From Clostridia bacterium (GTDB lineage Bacteria; Bacillota; Clostridia; Oscillospirales; Butyricicoccaceae): a stretch of DNA of 6,243 nucleotides. Positions 1 through 6,091 of the stretch are shown in pieces; the first letter of the stretch is position 1, and each line of letters starts with the position of its first letter. The notes beneath the pieces were generated by a model. It saw only the letters and a list, made by a program, of their open reading frames with translations. It searched no databases and was not told the origin of the DNA. The position numbers and the translations under genes were made by a program. The stretch spans positions 1-6,243 of the forward strand of contig JAFYOK010000220.1 in assembly GCA_017560175.1 (NCBI GenBank), read 5' to 3'.

Positions 1-364
1 CCATCCTCATGTTATGCAGCCTGCCCAGTGGCTGACTCAGCCCGACGGCGGCGACACCCTCTGCATCTATTCGCTGGGCAACTTCACCTGCGACCAGCGC
101 GACCAGGATCGTCTGATCGGTGCGTTGCTGACCTGTCAGCTGACCTTCGCCCCCGACGGCACCTTCCTCGGTTATGAGAGCGCCGATTTGGATGGCATCA
201 TCACCCATTGCACATGGGGCAGCAAGAACTTTGCACTTTATATGCTGGAAGACTATACCGAAGAACTGGCTGCCCAGCACGGCCTCCATAAACACGATAA
301 GCCCATCAGCCTTGCCTTCTTCCAAGATCGCATGGCCGGAATGAAGGAGTCGATCCAAAGATGA
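1..364 (+). CDS. CapA-family (PGA_cap) protein, C-terminal part only
   Basis: This is the last 120 codons of a gene cut by the window edge; base 1 is the final base of a truncated codon and the readable frame starts at base 2. The visible protein opens with HPHVMQP and, about 25 residues later, has YSLGNF. This pair is typical of the C-terminal half of CapA-type PGA_cap domains, a calcineurin-like metallophosphoesterase fold related to the poly-gamma-glutamate capsule protein CapA. In that fold the HPH histidines belong to the metal-binding site. After the YSLGNF segment comes an ordinary C-terminal extension. The ATG at 14 is internal, because the conserved HPHV lies before it in frame. The TGA at 362-364 overlaps the dusB start codon (ATGA), so the two genes are probably translationally coupled. 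Family membership is well supported; the substrate is unknown, and many clostridial CapA-like proteins are unrelated to capsule synthesis. Confidence 0.85.
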   Translation, partial: HPHVMQPAQWLTQPDGGDTLCIYSLGNFTCDQRDQDRLIGALLTCQLTFAPDGTFLGYESADLDGIITHCTWGSKNFALYMLEDYTEELAAQHGLHKHDKPISLAFFQDRMAGMKESIQR

Positions 365-1341
365 AATTTTGTAATATTGAAGTAGAGAACCGCTTTTTCC
401 TGGCCCCTATGGCCGGCGTTACCGATGTGCCTTTCCGCACCATCTGCGAAGGCTACGGTGCAGCCCTGACCTATACCGAGATGGTCAGCGCCAAGGCTCT
501 GACCTATAAGGATGAGAAGAGCGCACGCATGCTCCACCTGCCCGAAGGCCGCAAGCCCTGCTTTGCCCAGATCTTCGGCAGCGAGCCCGATGTCATGGCC
601 GAGGGTGCGCGCCTGGCTGCCGAGATCTCGGGTGCTGAGGGCATTGACATCAACATGGGCTGCCCGGTTTCCAAAATCGTTGGCAACGGTGAAGGCAGCG
701 CCCTCATGCGCAATCCCAAGCTGGCCGAAGAGATCATCAAAAAAGTCGTTGCAGCCGTCGATGTTCCGGTCACCGTCAAGTTCCGCAAGGGCTTCGAGGG
801 TGGTGCGGATACCTGTGTCGACTTTGCCAAGATGGTCGAGCAGGCCGGTGCTGCCGCCCTGTGTGTCCATGGCCGTACCCGTGCCCAGATGTATACCGGC
901 CTGAGCGATCGCGAGGCCATTGCCCGTGTCCGCGCTGCCATTACATCCATTCCCGTCCTGGCTTCGGGCGATGCACTGTCTGCCCGTGCCTGCCATGAAA
1001 TTCTCAACGAAACCGGTGCCGATGCCGTTATGATCGCCCGTGGTGCCGAGGGAAATCCCTTTATTTTTGAAGATTGTCTGCGCTGGGAGTGCGGCGAAGA
1101 AGTACGTCGCCCCACCTGCGGCGAGATCCTCGATATTCTGGTTCGTCATGCCGAAGCCATGGTCGACTGGAAGGGAGAGCGCTCGCTGGTCGAGTTCCGC
1201 AAGCATGCCCTGTGGTATCTGGGCCGCCTGTCGGGCGTCAAACATTATAAGGTGCAGATGTCGGGTGTATCCGATCTGGAACACCTGAAGGCCATCTGCC
1301 AGGCCATCCGAGAGGAAGATCCCGCCGTAAAGGAGGCGTAA
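361..1341 (+). CDS. dusB: tRNA-dihydrouridine synthase, DusB type
   Basis: This FMN-dependent, NADPH-using cytoplasmic enzyme reduces specific uridines in tRNA loops to dihydrouridine. The 326-residue length is normal for the family. The sequence shows the N-terminal TIM-barrel motif APMAGVTD (residues 15-22), the signature NMGCPVSKI with catalytic Cys101 (proton donor), a barrel lysine in VTVKFRKG (Lys140), the HGRTR motif (170-174) and the FMN phosphate-binding strand ARGAEGNPFIF (226-236). A C-terminal helical tRNA-binding region follows, containing HALWYLGRLSGVKHYK (282-297). The start is the ATG overlapping the upstream stop, with AAGGAG at 344-349 placed 11 bases before it. A strong ribosome binding site for the next gene lies within its last codons. 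Which tRNA position is modified cannot be read from the sequence. The family call is very secure; the DusB subgroup is inferred from overall similarity and from the Firmicutes context. Confidence 0.95.
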   Translation: MKFCNIEVENRFFLAPMAGVTDVPFRTICEGYGAALTYTEMVSAKALTYKDEKSARMLHLPEGRKPCFAQIFGSEPDVMAEGARLAAEISGAEGIDINMGCPVSKIVGNGEGSALMRNPKLAEEIIKKVVAAVDVPVTVKFRKGFEGGADTCVDFAKMVEQAGAAALCVHGRTRAQMYTGLSDREAIARVRAAITSIPVLASGDALSARACHEILNETGADAVMIARGAEGNPFIFEDCLRWECGEEVRRPTCGEILDILVRHAEAMVDWKGERSLVEFRKHALWYLGRLSGVKHYKVQMSGVSDLEHLKAICQAIREEDPAVKEA

Positions 1342-1348
1342 ATCAAGC

Positions 1349-1939
1349 ATGAACGAGCGTGCGCTGGTCGAGCTCGCCCGGAAGGGCGACGAGGCCGCCT
1401 TTGAAAAGCTGGTCACTCTGTATGAGCGCAAGGTGTATGCAACAGCTTTTCGATATACAGGAAATGAGCACGATGCCATGGATATTTCGCAGGAAGTTTT
1501 CATCCGCGTTTTCCGTTTTCTCCATACCTTCAATCTGGAGAGCAGTTTTTCCACATGGATCTATCGCATCACGGTCAATGCCGCCAAGGATCACCTTCGC
1601 AAGCAGTCGGCTCGCGGTGAGCTGCCGCTGGAACTGATGGATGAAGAATCGGGAGAGTATACCGTTGAGATCAGCGACAGTACCTATGATCCGGTGGAGC
1701 TTTACGAACGATCGGAACTGCGGCAGGAGATCCGCCATGCCATCGATGCACTGCCGACCGATTACAGGGAAGTCGTCCTTCTCCGTGACATCGGCGGCCT
1801 GACCTATGATGAAATATCCCGGACCCTCGATATCGAGGTGGGTACCGTTAAATCCCGTCTGTCCCGCGCGCGAGACAGGCTGCGAAAATTTTTATTGCAA
1901 AACGGGAACAAACCGTTTTCATTCCGGTCTAAAGAATGA
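1349..1939 (+). CDS. ECF-type RNA polymerase sigma factor (SigW/RpoE-like)
   Basis: This 196-residue alternative sigma factor directs RNA polymerase to a stress regulon, and its size is typical for the ECF group. Region 2 spans roughly residues 23-90. It contains DISQEVFIRVFRFL (45-58) for core binding and FSTWIYRITVNAAKDHLRK (67-85) for -10 recognition. An acidic linker (about 95-120) follows, then region 4 (about 122-181) with LPTDYREVVLLRDIGGLTYDEI and a helix-turn-helix ending GTVKSRLSRARDRLRKFL for -35 recognition. There is no region 1.1 or region 3, as expected for ECF. The start ATG follows AAAGGAGG (1329-1336) by 12 bases, and that ribosome binding site sits inside the end of dusB. 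The next gene encodes a zinc-finger anti-sigma factor, the usual partner arrangement. I see no convincing ECF autoregulatory promoter (AAC...CGT type) in the window, so it may be transcribed from upstream of the capA-like gene. Confidence 0.95.
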   Translation: MNERALVELARKGDEAAFEKLVTLYERKVYATAFRYTGNEHDAMDISQEVFIRVFRFLHTFNLESSFSTWIYRITVNAAKDHLRKQSARGELPLELMDEESGEYTVEISDSTYDPVELYERSELRQEIRHAIDALPTDYREVVLLRDIGGLTYDEISRTLDIEVGTVKSRLSRARDRLRKFLLQNGNKPFSFRSKE

Positions 1940-1946
1940 AAGGAAG
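1939..1946 (+). promoter_or_regulatory. Ribosome binding site deciding the anti-sigma start
   Basis: AAAGGAAG lies 7 bases before the ATG at 1954 and overlaps the last base of the sigma-factor stop codon. An in-frame ATG at 1936 overlaps the sigma stop as ATGA but has no purine-rich site upstream (CCGGTCTAAAGA). The site therefore favours 1954, although coupled restart at 1936 cannot be excluded. Confidence 0.7.
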
Positions 1947-1953
1947 ATCTGCT

Positions 1954-2904
1954 ATGAAAGTATGTAATGATTATCGCCTTTTAATTCAACTTTATATCGA
2001 CGGCGAACTGTGCGAAGAAGAACGCCGTGTGGTCGAGCAGCACCTTTCCGAATGTTCGGCCTGCCGCCGTTACTGTGATGAGATCTGCATGGTCAACCGT
2101 GCCGTGCAGGATGTGGAGATCCCCAAGGAGCTGCATGCCGGCATTATGGCCGCTGTTGCAAAGGAACGTGCCGGCGCAGCCGAGGTCATCGCTTTTCCCG
2201 AGGCCAAGACCAAAAAACGTACGGCGCGCCGCTGGATCGGTACGGTTGCCGCTATGCTGGCTGTTGCCTGTGTTGGCGCTTTCGGTATGGAAAACGGCCT
2301 GGCCTCGATGTTCTCGGGCATGACAAAGAATGCATCGGCCGAAGTTGCCCAGATTGTTACCGAAACAACCATGGAGGCCCCGAAAGCCGAAGAAAAATCT
2401 GTGGAACAGGCAGTTCCCGAAGCGGAAATGGAAGAAGCACCTGTTGAGGTTCAGCCTTTCCGCATCGAAGAGAGCATGGCAAGCTGGTTTGTAGATACCG
2501 ACGATCATGTGGATGTCATGAACTGTAATATCCCTGTGGCGTTGGAAGAACCCGAAGTCGAGGCTTCCGATGAGGTCGTTCCCGACGAAGCGGACGATCC
2601 TTTGAACGATTCGCGTATGGAGTCGCTGGCCGCTATGGTGGGCGACAAAGCCGGTGACTATGGATTCTGCCTGGTGACAGTCGGCAGCATTGAGCAGCTG
2701 CCCACGGTCTTTGCAGACCAGGCAGAGGAGGCCATCAATGGCCTGACGCTGGTCATCACCGTGCGGAATGATCCGCAGGTCTGCAGCCAGATCGGAGAGA
2801 TCATGGCCGAATGCGGATTCGAGGTACGGATGGATACTGCAGCGTGGTTCCCTGTCTGTGCGGATGCAGCAGAAGGATTGGTCATTGTCGATCTGACCGA
2901 GTGA
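1954..2904 (+). CDS. Membrane-anchored zinc-finger (ZAS-type) anti-sigma factor
   Basis: The probable role is to hold the upstream ECF sigma factor inactive at the membrane until an envelope signal releases it. The 316-residue protein starts with a cytoplasmic anti-sigma domain. Cys4, His30, Cys34 and Cys37 form an exact C-x25-H-x3-C-x2-C pattern, the zinc-associated anti-sigma motif. A basic stretch (KTKKRTARR, 85-93) precedes a single membrane segment at about 94-112, so the N-terminus should be cytoplasmic. Outside lies an acidic Ala/Glu/Pro-rich spacer (about 128-215) and then a compact domain of about 95 residues (about 222-316). That domain has Cys239, Cys277, Cys287 and Cys302 (Cys191 is in the spacer), and I do not recognise it. 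Start choice is 1954 because of AAAGGAAG upstream; starting at 1936 would add six residues. The gene ends 3 bases before a strong terminator. The anti-sigma call is strong from motif plus neighbour; the sensed signal is unknown. Confidence 0.88.
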   Translation: MKVCNDYRLLIQLYIDGELCEEERRVVEQHLSECSACRRYCDEICMVNRAVQDVEIPKELHAGIMAAVAKERAGAAEVIAFPEAKTKKRTARRWIGTVAAMLAVACVGAFGMENGLASMFSGMTKNASAEVAQIVTETTMEAPKAEEKSVEQAVPEAEMEEAPVEVQPFRIEESMASWFVDTDDHVDVMNCNIPVALEEPEVEASDEVVPDEADDPLNDSRMESLAAMVGDKAGDYGFCLVTVGSIEQLPTVFADQAEEAINGLTLVITVRNDPQVCSQIGEIMAECGFEVRMDTAAWFPVCADAAEGLVIVDLTE

Positions 2905-2907
2905 GAA

Positions 2908-2932
2908 AAAGCCGTCCCACCGGGACGGCTTT
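2908..2932. terminator. Bidirectional intrinsic terminator between convergent genes
   Basis: A perfect 11-bp inverted repeat (arms AAAGCCGTCCC and GGGACGGCTTT) encloses a 3-base ACC loop. It lies between the anti-sigma stop (2902-2904) and the minus-strand stop (2935-2937). On the minus strand the stem runs into CTTTTTCTC, a good U-tract. On the plus strand it runs into CTTTCTTCATT, a weaker one. It probably ends both transcripts. Confidence 0.9.
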
Positions 2933-2934
2933 CT

Positions 2935-3279
2935 TCATTGATAGTCTTCCAGCAGCATGGCCAGCGTTCGGTCATCTGCAACAGGAATACCAACGGCCAG
3001 ACGCTGTCGATCGCCCAGCGGAAGGGTGGCTACACGGGAATCTGTCAGCTGCAGAAGTTCGCTTCCATCCCCGGTAAAGACAGCTACCAGCCCATCCACT
3101 TCACAGACCAGATAGGCCGGAAGGAGAGAAGCCGGGAGGGGATCGGCCGATATCGTTTCAGCCGCATGGGGAAGCTCCTGTGCATCGGACTGCTGAAGTT
3201 GATGGACAGCAGCAACCCCCATCAGCAGAGCGTATGCCCCCAGCACACATAAGATCCGTGTATTGTGATTGTTCATCAT
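2935..3279 (-). CDS. Small membrane-anchored protein with BofC C-terminal-like domain
   Basis: The 114-residue protein has a short N-terminus, one hydrophobic segment (about residues 8-26), a linker (about 27-54) and a C-terminal domain (about 55-114). The domain begins AYLVCEVDGLVAVF, continues TDSRVATLPLGDRQRLAVGI and ends MLLEDYQ. This layout (YLV.E.DG.IAVF, then V.TLP..D...L..GI, then L...LEDY) matches a small protein common in Clostridia and related to the C-terminal domain of the Bacillus forespore protein BofC. The Bacillus protein regulates SpoIVB and hence sigma-K activation. Here the anchor is a membrane segment or uncleaved signal, and the BofC N-terminal domain is absent. The start (first of two tandem ATGs) has GAGGAG 9 bases upstream on the minus strand (plus 3289-3294). 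The gene is convergent with the anti-sigma gene and divergent from the PBP gene. The domain resemblance is from memory of the pattern; a sporulation role is inference. Confidence 0.75.
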   Translation of the reverse strand: MMNNHNTRILCVLGAYALLMGVAAVHQLQQSDAQELPHAAETISADPLPASLLPAYLVCEVDGLVAVFTGDGSELLQLTDSRVATLPLGDRQRLAVGIPVADDRTLAMLLEDYQ

Positions 3280-3308
3280 CTGTTAAGACTCCTCTGAAAA
3301 CGAGAAAA

Positions 3309-3337
3309 ATAATACTTTTTAAGAACATTCTGCCCAA
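3309..3337 (-). promoter_or_regulatory. Candidate promoter of the minus-strand BofC-C-like gene
   Basis: Read on the minus strand, TTGGGC (plus 3332-3337) and TATTAT (plus 3309-3314) are separated by 17 bases, about 30 bases before the ATG. The -10 matches the housekeeping consensus at 5 of 6 positions, while the -35 is weak (TTG only). The region is AT-rich. A sporulation sigma could use another site here, but I could not pick a convincing match. Confidence 0.4.
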
Positions 3338-3390
3338 CAACAATCGTCTTATACGTGAGAAATTGGGAAATATAGTACGAAGATGGAGTT

Positions 3391-3419
3391 TTGCATTTTT
3401 CTTTCAAATGTGCTATAAT
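3391..3419 (+). promoter_or_regulatory. Housekeeping-type promoter of the PBP gene
   Basis: TTGCAT (3391-3396) and a perfect TATAAT (3414-3419) are separated by 17 bases. A TG at 3411-3412 gives an extended -10 (TGC-TATAAT), which compensates for the imperfect -35. Transcription would start near 3426, leaving an untranslated leader of about 150 bases. The form is sigma-A type and does not resemble an ECF promoter. Confidence 0.7.
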
Positions 3420-3425
3420 GCTATG

Positions 3426-3574
3426 CTGTAAATTATGCGTGTGCGTGATTTATAAAAATAAGACCTTTTGTCAGCAGTAGGACGCAGTCTGCGTCCGCCA
3501 AAATAGAGCCGACAGATCGATGACCTGTATGGAAATACAGCGCAGAAATACGATCTGCGGCACTGTAAAGGAGA
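3426..3574 (+). other. Structured 5' leader of the PBP mRNA (not a recognised riboswitch)
   Basis: Three short inverted repeats lie between the promoter and the start codon. The first is 3480-3496 (arms GGACGCA/TGCGTCC, loop GTC). The second is 3525-3540 (arms CTGTAT/ATACAG with a GGAA loop, which fits the stable GNRA class). The third is 3541-3559 (arms CGCAG/CTGCG, 9-base loop), starting directly after the second. None is followed by a T-run, so none is an obvious attenuator. CCTTT at 3464-3468 could pair with AAAGG of the ribosome binding site (3567-3571), but this is only 5 bp. I do not recognise a named riboswitch or small-RNA family. Together with the two promoters, this accounts for the gene-free stretch 3280-3583. 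Confidence 0.4.
3567..3573 (+). promoter_or_regulatory. Ribosome binding site supporting a GTG start for the PBP
   Basis: AAAGGAG ends one base before the ATG at 3575, too close for normal initiation there. It is 10 bases before the in-frame GTG at 3584. Spacings seen for the other genes in this window are 7 to 12 bases, so the GTG is the better start. Confidence 0.65.
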
Positions 3575-3583
3575 ATGAGAAAA

Positions 3584-6067
3584 GTGACCAAAACCAAGAA
3601 GAGAAGAAGACCCTTGCGTGCCATTTGCCTGTTTCTGATCACCATCATGCTGATCGGTATGACCTGCCTGGGCATCTGCGGTACGGCGTTTGCCTATTAC
3701 ATCAAGGAATATGTCAGCAAGGATATCGACATCGACCTGGAAGACTTCAGCCTCAATTTCACCAGCTTTATCTATTATGTAGATGAAAACGGCAACGAGA
3801 TCGAGATGGAAGAGCTGCACGGTAAGGAAAACCGTGTCTGGGCCGACCTGGAAGAGATCCCCAAAACCCTGCAGGATGCCTTTATTGCGGTTGAGGACAA
3901 TACCTTCCGCGAACATAACGGCGTCAACTGGAAGAGAACCATCGGCGCTGCCGTCAATTTCATTGTTCCCATTCGTGACAATTTCGGCGGCGGTTCGACC
4001 ATCACCCAGCAGCTCATCAAGAATCTGACCGGCGACGACGATACCACCGTCAAGCGTAAGATCCAGGAAGTCATGCGCGCGCTGGAACTGGAAAAGAACT
4101 ATGAAAAAGATGATATTCTGGAAATGTACCTCAATACCATCTATTTCGGCCAGTCGGCTTACGGCGTCCGCCAGGCAGCTTATACCTACTTCGGCAAGGA
4201 ACTCAGCGAGCTGACCCTGGCCGAGTGTGCTTCCATTGCCGGCATCGTCAAGAACCCCTATAAGTACGACCTGATCCGTTTCCCCCAGTACAATGCCGAG
4301 CGCCGCGCCATCGTTCTGAATGAAATGAAGACCTATGGCAAGATCACCGAGGCAGAGTATACAGCGGCCATGGCCGAAGAGGTCATTGCCACCCATCCCG
4401 ACGACCGCGAGGATGCCGAACAGTATCAGAGCTACTTTGTCGATGCTGTCATCGATGCTGTCATCGACGATCTGGTCGAGATCAAGGGCTATAGCGAAGA
4501 AACAGCCAAGCTGCTGCTCTATACCGGCGGCCTGCGCATCGTTGCCACCATCGATCCTGCAATGCAGGCCAAGATGGATGCCGTCTTTACCGACCTGGAA
4601 AACTTCCCCGGTAAGCTGGGCAGCGACGGTACCATGCCCCAGGCATCCATGGTCGTTATGGATCCCTACACCGGCGAAGTCAAGGCCCTCTATGGCGGCC
4701 GCGGTGAAAAGACCGGCGACCGTGTCCTCAACCGCGCCACACAGACCAAGCGTTCCCCCGGTTCGTCCATCAAGCCTCTGACCGTTTATGGTCCTGCCAT
4801 CGAAGCCGGTATCATTACGCCCATTTCGATCATTGATGACGTTCCCAAGGATTTTGAGATCCGTGCCAACGGCTGGCCTAAGAACGAAAATAATGTCTAC
4901 AGCGGTAAGGTCACCGTTGAAACCGGTATTGCAAAATCGCTCAATACCGTTGCTGTTGATATCGTTCAGAAGCTGACCCCCGAAAAGTCCTTCGACTTTG
5001 GTTATAATCGCCTCAACCTGTCCAGCCTGGTCGATTCCCGTGTTGTCACCAATAAGGATGGCACAAACCAGGTCAAGACCGACAAGACCCCCGGTGCTAT
5101 GGCACTGGGCGGTCTGACCGATGGCGTCACCGTTCTGGAGATGACCGCCGCTTATTCGGCCTTTGTCAACGACGGCTACTATACCGAACCCATCCTCTAC
5201 AGCAAGATCTATGATGCCGAAGGCAATATCCTGCTGGAGAAGACACCTGCCAAGACCGAAGCCATGAGCTCCAAGACAGCGACCTATATGCTGGAACTGC
5301 TCAAGTATGCTGTATCCAACGGTACAGGTTCCCGTGCGGCACTGGGCAACGGCATCGAGACCGGCGGCAAGACCGGTACCACCACCAGCAACTACGACCG
5401 TTGGTTTGCCGGTATTTCCCCCTACTATTCGGGCGTTGTCTGGTTTGGCTATGATAAGCAGCAGGAAGTCACTGGTGTTTCCACAAACCCTGCGCTGTAT
5501 CTGTGGAAGGAAGTTATGTCCCGTATCCACGAGGGTCTGCCTGCCCGCAGCTTTAATGAGACCACCGATCTGGTCAACGTCAGCTACTGCCTTGACAGTG
5601 GTAAGATCCCCAGCGATCTCTGCAGCCAGGATGAGCGCGGCAGCCGCGTTGCATCGGGCAGAGTGGCCAAGGAAGATGTTCCCACCGAAGTCTGCGACTG
5701 CCATGTCAGCGTAGAGCTTTGCCCCGAGACCATGCTGCCTGCCACAGAGTTCTGTAAGCTGGACGAGCTGGTCACCGTTTCCCGTATTCTGGTCACCGAT
5801 CGTATTTTCCCCGAAGGTATCGAGGTTGCTGTTTCCGATAGCCAGTATGTATTCACCGAAGAATCTATGTGTGATGTCCATAATGCAGAGAATGATGCGA
5901 ATGTGGTCGATCCCAATTTCTGGCCCGATGGCATGGATATTCCCGGTTCGATTGACGAGTGGTGGAATGACCGCCCCGGCAATGATACCGGTTCGGCCTT
6001 CGAAAACTGGTGGAACAGCCTGTTCCCCTCGGGAGACGATTCGGATCCCTCGGTAGCGCCGTACTAA
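3584..6067 (+). CDS. Class A penicillin-binding protein (glycosyltransferase/transpeptidase)
   Basis: This bifunctional PBP1A/PonA-like enzyme polymerises lipid II into glycan strands and cross-links the stem peptides at the outer membrane face. The 827 residues (numbered from GTG 3584) begin with a basic cytoplasmic tail (KTKKRRR) and one membrane segment (about 14-38). The GT51 domain (about 70-245) has catalytic Glu104 in VEDNTF, GGSTITQQ (136-143) and the conserved charged helix ending ILEMYLNTIYFG (178-189). After a linker comes the transpeptidase domain (about 345-650), with nucleophile Ser394 in SSIK (394-397), SLN (452-454) and KTGT (596-599), so both active sites look intact. The tail has seven cysteines (669, 680, 704, 706, 713, 724, 763), then an acidic end with two WWN motifs. 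A 12-base tandem duplication at 4441-4464 encodes part of DAVIDAVIDD in the interdomain linker. The start could instead be ATG 3575 (three more residues). The gene has its own promoter and no clear U-tract terminator. Confidence 0.95.
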   Translation: MTKTKKRRRPLRAICLFLITIMLIGMTCLGICGTAFAYYIKEYVSKDIDIDLEDFSLNFTSFIYYVDENGNEIEMEELHGKENRVWADLEEIPKTLQDAFIAVEDNTFREHNGVNWKRTIGAAVNFIVPIRDNFGGGSTITQQLIKNLTGDDDTTVKRKIQEVMRALELEKNYEKDDILEMYLNTIYFGQSAYGVRQAAYTYFGKELSELTLAECASIAGIVKNPYKYDLIRFPQYNAERRAIVLNEMKTYGKITEAEYTAAMAEEVIATHPDDREDAEQYQSYFVDAVIDAVIDDLVEIKGYSEETAKLLLYTGGLRIVATIDPAMQAKMDAVFTDLENFPGKLGSDGTMPQASMVVMDPYTGEVKALYGGRGEKTGDRVLNRATQTKRSPGSSIKPLTVYGPAIEAGIITPISIIDDVPKDFEIRANGWPKNENNVYSGKVTVETGIAKSLNTVAVDIVQKLTPEKSFDFGYNRLNLSSLVDSRVVTNKDGTNQVKTDKTPGAMALGGLTDGVTVLEMTAAYSAFVNDGYYTEPILYSKIYDAEGNILLEKTPAKTEAMSSKTATYMLELLKYAVSNGTGSRAALGNGIETGGKTGTTTSNYDRWFAGISPYYSGVVWFGYDKQQEVTGVSTNPALYLWKEVMSRIHEGLPARSFNETTDLVNVSYCLDSGKIPSDLCSQDERGSRVASGRVAKEDVPTEVCDCHVSVELCPETMLPATEFCKLDELVTVSRILVTDRIFPEGIEVAVSDSQYVFTEESMCDVHNAENDANVVDPNFWPDGMDIPGSIDEWWNDRPGNDTGSAFENWWNSLFPSGDDSDPSVAPY

Positions 6068-6088
6068 GTTTAAGGCTCTGCCTTAAAC
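6068..6088 (+). repeat. 9-bp perfect hairpin abutting the PBP stop codon
   Basis: Arms GTTTAAGGC (6068-6076) and GCCTTAAAC (6080-6088) enclose a TCT loop, starting at the base right after the TAA stop. The following bases are AATGAAAT, so there is no T-run and a standard intrinsic terminator is unlikely. Its C-TCT-G apex matches the C-TNY-G apices of the hairpins that follow, so it may be the first member or boundary of that array. Confidence 0.8.
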
Positions 6089-6091
6089 AAT

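Noticed and set aside
253..1554. A 433-codon open frame on the minus strand across dusB
   Set aside because: It is in register with and antisense to dusB, and also runs into the capA-like and sigma genes. It is explained by the same lack of TTA, CTA and TCA codons, and no family motif is seen.
1936..1953. Anti-sigma start at the ATG overlapping the sigma stop codon
   Set aside because: It has no purine-rich site at proper spacing, whereas the ATG at 1954 has AAAGGAAG 7 bases upstream and begins with the usual MKxC pattern.
3391..3419. Control of the PBP gene by the neighbouring ECF sigma factor
   Set aside because: The visible promoter is an extended -10 TATAAT type. I found no AAC...CGT-type pair at suitable spacing in 3280-3580 on either strand.
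2938..3431. Plus-strand open frames of 80-105 codons across 2938-3431
   Set aside because: They are antisense to the BofC-C-like gene or run through the promoter region. They lack ribosome binding sites and recognisable domains.
3480..3496. Transcription attenuator in the PBP leader
   Set aside because: The 7-bp hairpin is followed by GCCAAAATAG, with no T-run.
3413..5881. An 822-codon open frame on the minus strand covering most of the PBP gene
   Set aside because: It is codon-for-codon antisense to an intact class A PBP with all catalytic motifs. Its Gly/Asp/Ile-rich product follows from the sense-strand codon bias, and I found no ribosome binding site or family motif.
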